Source: Gnetum montanum (lineage: Eukaryota > Streptophyta > Gnetopsida > Gnetales > Gnetaceae). Taken from it: a stretch of DNA of 64,000 nt. The stretch spans positions 1-64,000 of the forward strand of contig MNCI01001491.1 of the NCBI GenBank assembly GCA_015680685.1. Direction: 5' to 3'. Below, one piece after another: positions 57,443 to 64,000 of this stretch (positions are counted from its first letter, which is position 1; every line of letters starts with the position of its first letter). The notes under the pieces are model-generated. The model was not told the origin of the DNA and made no database searches. It saw only the letters and a program-made list of their open reading frames with translations. A program made the position numbers and the translations under genes.

Positions 57443-58030
57443 CTAAATAAATGGAAAACACCCTGACAGTTACCCTATCCCCAAGGTAACCCAAGGTAGT
57501 TCAACCAACCTTCAACATATTATCCAAGTGGGACTCCACCACAACCCATTGAGAAACATCAACAATGGCAATACCCACAGTCATGGGGGATGCCACCACC
57601 AAGGCAACAATACCCCTATTGGCAACCTGACCCATATGGCTACTACATGCAGCATCCAATCTCTCCACGTGACTCTATTAGTGACGTTACACCACAACAT
57701 CACTACCAAGCTCATGAGTATTATAGAACTCCTTCTCCTAGGAAAGATAACCCACAAGCATACCATCCTTCAAATCCATCCGTAGCTCTCATATTGATAG
57801 CTCCATTACCATCCACTCTAGCAATGCAAGGGGAACTCCCTACGCAACCACAGTAACGTAATGCCACAAGGGCTGTAAATCCTCAACCCACTGTTAGTTC
57901 TAACAATTGTATGAAAAAAAGACCTTTCTTCAGAGCCAACAATCTAACCAAGCCCTTACAACCACAAGCGGTTGAACCTCTCAATGCCTCCCTATAAAAT
58001 AAGGCTTTAGAGCTCCCTTCGAACCAAACA
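57443..58030 (+). pseudogene. Gag-protease linker of copy C, Pro/Gln/Tyr-rich
   Basis: Low-complexity segment between zinc knuckle and protease: RQQYPYWQPDPYGYYMQHP and QHHYQAHEYYRTPSPRKDN in 57590-57856. B has the same type of region at about 61700-62060 in reverse. Probably a flexible, disordered part of the polyprotein. Stops occur at about 57855 and 57995. Confidence 0.7.
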
Positions 58031-58642
58031 TTGAGCTCAACACATACGGTTATGTTAACACATGCCGTTACGGATTGGATTAAGGTTGGCCACCTTCCCA
58101 GGAAATTCTTTGATCCTGGAAGCCCCCTAATCTATCTCCAAATCGCTAGGAATGAGCCATGCAAAGCTCTTCTGGACTCAGGTTCTGCAGTCAACTTAAT
58201 ATCACAAGAGATGTACAAAGCCTGGAACCTGCCTCCATTAAGGAAGACCAATATTTTCCTAGAGTTGGTTGACCAGTCCATCACTGTTCCCTTGGGATTG
58301 GTGGAGGACATCGTCACCATTATGTGTGGGTGGTTGTACCCAGTTGATTTCCTAGTGATACAAGTGAATAATGGTAAAGGGGACTTTCCAATAATAATGG
58401 AAAGGGCATGGCTAAGTACTAGAGATGCACACCTAGGAATCCATGATCTTTCCTTGGAAATATCTAAGGAGAACACTTCTGGAAAGATCGAGAAGAAGAA
58501 GGTTCCATGCATCGCATATAGTGATACAGGGTGCAATTGCATGCAGAAATCATGGGTTGTGCAAAGTTTAGCGTTGCCTGCATGCAACCAGTGTGCACAA
58601 GACATTAATATACAAAAGTGTCTGTATGCAACAGCCACATGA
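58031..58642 (+). CDS. Athila copy C aspartic protease region
   Basis: The longest open frame of the window (203 codons), part of a gag-pro polyprotein, so the first Met is not a real start. The active site reads CKALLDSGSAVNLIS, with DSG intact; then LELVDQSITVPLGLVEDIV and DFPIIMERAWLSTRDAHLGI, the usual ILGRP-type block in diverged form. Ends with a Cys/His-containing tail (CNCMQKSW, CNQCAQD). Cleaves Gag/Pol in family members. Homologous to B at 54562-54090 and B's 61420 side. After the stop at 58640, homology to B's linker continues about 80 bp and then pol is missing. Confidence 0.8.
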   Translation: MSSTHTVMLTHAVTDWIKVGHLPRKFFDPGSPLIYLQIARNEPCKALLDSGSAVNLISQEMYKAWNLPPLRKTNIFLELVDQSITVPLGLVEDIVTIMCGWLYPVDFLVIQVNNGKGDFPIIMERAWLSTRDAHLGIHDLSLEISKENTSGKIEKKKVPCIAYSDTGCNCMQKSWVVQSLALPACNQCAQDINIQKCLYATAT

Positions 58643-58719
58643 CAAGAAGACACCTAGTGGCTAATAGCTGATCAAGAGAGCAACTCACTAACATGCATGG
58701 AACTAACTAAGCCCTCAAT

Positions 58720-60616
58720 TCCTTTTTAAGCTTTTTTTTTACACATTTTTGTTTTAAAAATTTCTTTAACTTTTCTTGTTTTTGTTTTGCAACATCATTT
58801 ATAATTTTTTATTTCTTTGTGTGACTATTTTTTTTGTTTATTTTTGTTCTTATTTTTATCTTTGTTTATTGTTTTTATTTTGTTAGATTCCTCACCTAAT
58901 AAGTGCTTCTAATGGTAGTATGAATTGTGTTCTATGGATTGCTAATGTTTGGTTTTTACCTTTGAGTTATAATGTTCATACTAAGGTATGGTTCTTTTGA
59001 TATAATAGGCAATGAGTCTATGGAATCCATGCATCCATGAATTTCTATGGTCTCTCTTAGCTTGGAACTGTACAGTCCCTTTCTTTAATAATAAAACTAT
59101 TAACAAATTGGTGACTGGGAAGTTCTCAAACTAAGGAAGGACTCAAGGACTGAAAAAGGTGTGACTTTAAGGGGATTTGATGCATTTGCACTGGCTATTC
59201 TCTTGGGTGCTTGGATGTGTTCTTCTTGAGTTTTCCTTACCATTCCGACGTTGCTCCATTCCATTTTCAAGAAGCTAAGCCAATAAAAATAAGTCTTTGC
59301 ATGGTGTGGTTCTCTCACAAAAAAAAAAACAAAAAAGTGAGAATTCAAAGCTCACCCCTTAGAAAAAGTAATCATCTAGGCTACAAGCATTGGTTATGGT
59401 ACTCAACAAACAAGTTTCCTCTAATTAAGGACCTCTCTCGCTTCCTACTTTTCCCTTTCTCATTTCCTCGGAATGGGGATGACTCTTTGGTGGAAACATC
59501 CTTGTTACTTCAAGTGGATGGATTGGCCAAGTGTATTAATGCGAAGTTGCTAGATATGGATTATTTGAGGCTAGATTTGGAATGAGATCTACTTAGTTAC
59601 ATTAACCATACATACACAAGTGGCTGTACACCACCTTGTTCTTGGGAATCCATTCCATTCTCTTCTCCCCATCATTCTTTCTCCATTTTCCACCTCATTG
59701 CTAGTTGTATTAGTAGTCCATATTTTGGTTGATGCATTGCTTTCTCTTAGGTGAATTCTTGGGGTTAAGTCTTTAATTCTTGATCCCAAATGACATTTCC
59801 AAAGCCTATGGACTCTTTGAATGTGGGTTTGTCAAGGCATAAAGGGCATGAGCCTACTTTGGGGAGGACCCACTGGCATTCCTATTTGGTGCATTAGTTA
59901 ACTTCTTTCCCTTGAACATTCCTGCAATCAACATTTTTTGAGTTCATTCCCATCTCTGACATCCATTTTATCAATGTTGTCATTGTTTCTTTTTCTCCAT
60001 CTTTCTTATTCATTATCTTTTTCTATTTTATCACTACTGGAGGATCGCTCTTAGTCATGGGGGCCCTAGTCCAATTTTTTCAATTTTCCTAACCCCTACA
60101 CCTTGGGTAGTCACCAGTGTTATATCTTGAGAATCCGTATTCACCATATCACAACTCAACCAATGGACCTTACACCGAGGCAAGATATCAACTGTATTGT
60201 GATTTACTTATCCTTTCTCATATGTGACTGTGTTGTGTGTGTAGATGGCAATCATACAGCAATGGACTGGACCTGGAGAAAACACTTAGGATGGACTGGT
60301 GTTGGAACAGTTTTGCAAGGAATAAGATTGATAGTGTGATTATGGATGGACAATGGAAGGTGCAATCCTGGTGTCGGTAGCAACACATCTTCTTCTTTTC
60401 TCTCTCTCTCTCTCTTCTTTCTCAGCTGTCAAATAAGGCTGGATGTCATTTGTGTATAGTGTTCATTCTTATAGTCATGAACACTAATATTGTCATGTAT
60501 TGTAATGATTGATCTATTCACACGTCATCCCCTTCATCATTAGTTGTCATTCAAGTCAATAATCCCATACCTTCCCAATATTTTGTAAGGAACTCGAGGA
60601 CGAGTTTTCATTCAGT
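58720..60616 (+). other. 3' noncoding region of copy C
   Basis: T-rich start (ttttttaagcttttttttt), then sequence that matches B's 3' region in reverse. A (CT)n run lies at about 60398-60415. Open frames (59211-59585, 60103-60339) are not conserved as protein with B, so I call none. Confidence 0.65.
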
Positions 60617-60626
60617 CATGGGGGTA
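60617..60626 (+). other. Polypurine tract of copy C
   Basis: catgggggta directly before the 3' LTR start TGATGAG. Short for a polypurine tract, but the same in B. Confidence 0.65.
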
Positions 60627-61419
60627 TGATGAGATGAGATATTGCGTACGCGATATTGCATCTGCCACACGATCTTGCATCCTACCTTGTCTTCTATAAA
60701 TAAGAGGTGGCACCCTTTGTTCAAGGGGCTTAGACTTAGACCCTTAGCCAGATTCTTGTAGTTTAGTCATTCCAAAGTTAGAATTATTTCTATGTGCCTA
60801 CAGTAGGAGTCATAGTGTGAACAGATCTTTATTTGAGCAATTTCTACTTGAGCACAATTTTGTGTATGGAAATAAGATGAACTTTATGATAAACCTTGTA
60901 GCATAACAGATTAAGCTAATTCATAATTAATGATTGTTTAATGCTTTCTTAGTTAATTAATCTCTTTCTCAACCTTCAACCCCCATAGTTAAATACACTC
61001 AGTATGACCGCTTCGAGCATGCGTCTAGCGCTTGGTAACCTAGTAACGATTAGCGTTTGGTAATCCCAGCAGCATTGCACTAGTTCAAGATGTGTACGGA
61101 AAGTGGGAATGGATACTGGTGTTAGGAACATTTAGAAACTAGTTAATGAATAGTTAATGTAAGTTAGTCACTTAGTTCTCTCTCCCTTTCCTTTATTAGC
61201 AAAAGACATAAAAAGACAAAAATCTATAAAAATCATATACCTCAAGCTTACTTAACCATATAACCGTGACAATACAAGTAAGTTTGGGAAGACAATGATT
61301 GATTAATCTTGAGTGTTCCATTAAGGCACGTAAGCACTTAGTCCTTGGAATTTGACCGGATCATGTGTGAAATGCTCATATTAGTATGGTTGAGTGTAGG
61401 GGTACCTCACCACTCATCA
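60627..61419 (+). repeat. 3' LTR of Athila copy C
   Basis: 793 bp, TGATGAG to CTCATCA; tataaataag at 60695-60704. Compared with the 5' LTR, most differences are C/T or G/A transitions, often at CG positions (for example cgcgatatcg against cacgatcttg). Confidence 0.95.
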
Positions 61420-63976
61420 CCTAGGAAGATGGCCAACTTTTATCGAATCAATGATGGCATGAGTTAACATGACCGTATGCATTGAGCGTGGTTTTTGGGT
61501 TGAAGGGAGCTTCAAAGCTTCAAGTGATAGTGAGGCAGTTGAAGAATCAGTCGCTTGTGGTTGCAAGAGCTTAGTTAGACTATTGGTTCTAAAGAAAGGT
61601 CTTTTCTTCATGTGGTTGTCAGAACCAACAGTAGATTGAGGGTTAAAAACCCTTTTGGCATTATGTTGCTACAGCTGGGTAGGGATTTCACCCTGCATAG
61701 CTGGAGTAGGTGGTAATGGTGTTAAGGGTGGAAGAGGTGCAACCAGATGAGAAGGATGGTATGTTTTTGAAACATCACCCCTAGGAGAAGTCTTATAGTA
61801 CTCACGGGCTTGGTAGTGAGGTTGAGGAGTGATGTGACCAGTAGAGTTATGTGGAGAGACTAGTTGCTGCTCATAATATCCATACGGGTTAAGTTGTCGA
61901 TAAGGATACTATTGTCATCGTGGTGGCATTCCCCATGATTATGGGTATTGTCATTATTGATACTGCTCGATTGGTTGTGGTGGAGTTCCACTTTGATAAT
62001 ATGTTAAGGGTTGGTGGAACTACCTTGGGTTACCTTGAGGATAAGGTAACCTTTGGGGTTTTTGCCTCTTGTTTAATCGTGGGTTGAGTGCATACACCCC
62101 ATACTCCTACAGATGTGAGATTATAGGGCAACATCCATTAGGATGGTTATATTGGCATATCTTGCATCCACTATCATTGTCTGTATCCGAATCCACAACC
62201 TCTTCGATGATGGCAACTTTGCCCTTACCGTTGTTATGTGCATGTTCAATTTCTCCATTTTTTCTTTTTTCGTGATTACTACGTGGCTCTCTAGACTCCT
62301 ATACTATTTTAATAATAGTTTAAAATCTATCATCTAGGGAATCCCACATTTGGTCTACCTTTGTTGATATTTTCGATGCTAATTTTTGGATAGGCAAGGT
62401 TTTCCTATTCACCATCTCTTCAAGTGGTGACTCTTCTTCATCCTCATAGAATCTTACTTCCCTCTTTCAGAGGGAAGGATCTCTATTATATTCCTCTACA
62501 CTATCTCTTTTCCTTAGCTCACCTTATTCTTTAGCAACTCACTCCAATAATATTTGAACTTGATGGATCCTAAGCTCAAATAGCCTCCCTTGGGCATACG
62601 TCCCAAGGGTTCTTCACGTTTCATGCCTAATCCCATCTACAAGATGTTGTAGTTGATCCCTCTGCGAATAACCATGGCCAAAACAATGATGTAACAGTGC
62701 ATAATATCAATCTATGATAGCATCCAAGGGTTCATGCACTCCTTCTTTTCAGCCTTGGATTTTCTTTCGCAAGTTGGACACTCGGGAGTACGTTTCGTAC
62801 TTATCGTTAAACAATTCTAACATGGTACTCCACCTATGAATGGCTTCTGGTTCTAAGGACCGGTACAGCTCTCTGCTTCTTTGACTAGTGTCCATGGGAA
62901 CAACTTAAGTTTTTTCCATTTGCTTTCTATGTTTTGTAAGGTACATGCATCTTGAAATGCTTGTAGATGATTTTGAGGATCAGCGTTGTACCCCCCTTCA
63001 AATCTTGGTATGTTGTTCATGTCTAATCTCTTGATCCTACTATATTTTTGGTGCCTTGTTGGGATTTTGATAGCCTCAATTATGTCTAGCATACTTCAAG
63101 TAGTGAGTAGGGGTTCATCATGATCGTCCCGTCTATGGCGTCTATGATGCCTATGTTGTTCCATACTCTCCCTTCTTTCACGGTGTGTTTCTCTAGAGTG
63201 CCCTTGTTCCCTTTCTTGAATATTTTATCTATGACTCCCATTTCACTTACCCTTATCCTCATGGTATTTTTCCTTGTGACTGCATCCAGATCCTGAAGGA
63301 GAAGGTGAAGGAGATGATGAAGGTGAAGAAGAAAGAGAACCATCACCCTGTTGGTGCCTACTTCCTTCTCCTTGATGGTCGCGACCCCGATCGTGCTTAC
63401 AATAAGAATGTCTATCTTTGTCATGTGCTTGTGTTCCTTTTTTAGATCCTTTGTGTCTGTTAGTACCAAAATCTGGGTTATGAATAGTTGAGTAAAGATT
63501 TCGATATATAACCCCTTGACCAAAGTCATAGGAGGAACATCATTATGTGGTCAACTACTTGAGGCAGGTTCACCACCCTCATTTTCCTTAGGACATGTGG
63601 AACATTTTGCAACAACTTTCTCCTATTGTAAATCCCTTTGACATTGTGCCTCTATGGGTCAATACTCTCTCAAGTCATGATCATGCACAATGTACTCAGC
63701 TTGTAAGTGTTGCATACCAATTCGTGTGAGATCATGAAGAAGCATGCCTGGGACAAAGCAATCAAGAGGTAACACTATGTTACCTTCTAAATCTCGCCAA
63801 CATAGTTGTTCATCCTAGTGGAGGATATAGGTAAATTTTGGTACATATTCATCAAGATGAACATATACCACACAAAACTATTAAGGAACTAGCAGATTAT
63901 CATGTGTACTATGCCTCCAATTGTTCCTTATATCAGACCTAGGCAGTGAAACACTTTCGTATGAAGAAGGAGACAT
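61420..63976 (-). pseudogene. Athila copy B gag and protease start
   Basis: Right half of B after the C insertion. ATG at 63976 (MSPSSYESVSLPR), then VYVHLDEYVPKFTYILH and WRDLEGNIVLPLD (about 63780-63880). The Arg/His/Ser-rich disordered segment is at about 63240-63440. The Gag core: RIKRLDMNNIPRFEGGY and NIESKWKKLKLFPWTLVKEA in the open frame 63092-62853, then down to about 62520 in other frames. A zinc-knuckle region with CRYANITILMDVAL-type decay near 62110-62160. Pro/Gln/Tyr-rich linker at 61700-62060. 61611-61420 ends with the residues IKVGHLPR, just before the protease that resumes at 54562. Confidence 0.88.
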
Positions 63977-64000
63977 GATTGTCTATTCAATGTGAAATGT

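Larger units (their letters stand above)
54563..61419 (+). mobile_element. Athila copy C: complete insertion without RT, RNase H and integrase
   Basis: 6857 bp: LTR (54563-55354), tRNA-Asp primer site, gag, protease, long noncoding 3' region, polypurine tract, LTR (60627-61419). Both flanks are cctag (54558-54562; 61420-61424) and the target is B's protease, whose alignment with C's own protease is continuous when C is removed. Protease sequence ends at about 58720 and the next sequence is the 3' noncoding region, so all of RT to integrase is missing. It would depend on enzymes of full elements. The LTR pair shows scattered differences, so it is not a recent insertion. Related copies A, B and F carry the deleted pol, so C is a deletion derivative of the same family. 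Confidence 0.95.
48924..64000 (-). mobile_element. Athila copy B, interrupted by copy C
   Basis: Minus-strand element: 3' LTR (48924-49719), polypurine tract, 3' noncoding region, integrase, RT, protease up to 54562; then, after copy C (54563-61419), protease/gag continues 61420-63976. Its 5' LTR lies beyond the window. Excluding C it spans at least 8.2 kb here. RNase H is deleted. Flanked on the left by aggtg (48919-48923), a possible target duplication. Confidence 0.92.

Noticed and set aside
58132-58653. 173-codon minus-strand frame
   Set aside because: Mirror of the protease open frame on plus; same for 56986-57435 and 54056-54349.

Overview
This window is repeat DNA from a land plant with a large genome, most likely a seed plant; the species cannot be told from the sequence. 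I find no host protein gene, tRNA, rRNA or CRISPR array. Nearly everything is decayed Ty3/gypsy LTR retrotransposon of two plant lineages. (1) Athila-like elements, recognised by a tRNA-Asp-type primer binding site, an LTR that starts TGATGAG and ends CTCATCA on its own strand, a FLDGYSG-type RT and a FMxxF catalytic site. (2) Giant Tat-lineage elements, recognised by a Tat-type gag and pol that carries a second (archaeal-type) RNase H between the gypsy RNase H and the integrase.

Layout. 1-1940: 5' end of Athila copy A (minus strand). 1941-8330: Athila copy F (minus; integrase, RNase H, RT, protease), split at 5794-7651 by solo LTR J1. 8340-21321: Tat copy D (plus sense), lacking its 5' half: antisense gene, ~190-bp-period repeats, pol, 3' LTR. 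21322-22478: an inverted Tat LTR fragment, making a large inverted repeat with D's LTR. 22479-43094: Tat copy E (plus sense): 5' LTR remnant, gag, protease, antisense gene, repeats, pol, 3' LTR; its gag is split by solo LTR J2 (23859-25643). 43095-about 45830: Athila-like copy H (minus) with a coiled-coil ORF just inside its 3' LTR. About 45838-48923: Tat copy G (minus sense), with an internally deleted antisense gene. 48924-64000: Athila copy B (minus), interrupted by a complete, opposite-strand, pol-less Athila copy C (54563-61419, flanked by the 5-bp duplication cctag).

The most unusual content is in the Tat elements. Between protease and RT, where related Ogre elements carry an intron, D and E hold a multi-exon gene on the opposite strand. 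E shows eight exons (29573-34511). D keeps exons 1-3 and part of exon 4. G keeps exon 1 and the last exon. Splice sites and codon phases agree between copies at the first three junctions. Exon 2 reads as an FCP1/NIF-like HAD phosphatase-fold domain whose catalytic acidic residues are missing in both copies. An antisense gene keeps its introns through retrotransposition, which fits what is seen. The same spacer holds roughly a dozen units of a ~190-bp period repeat, and a ~35-bp repeat lies at the edges of the protease, spacer, pol and 3' modules.

None of the reading frames except C's protease looks fully intact. The elements are relics nested in each other, with stops often at probable Gln codons and few CG dinucleotides. 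Boundaries given as 'about' come from comparing copies by eye.
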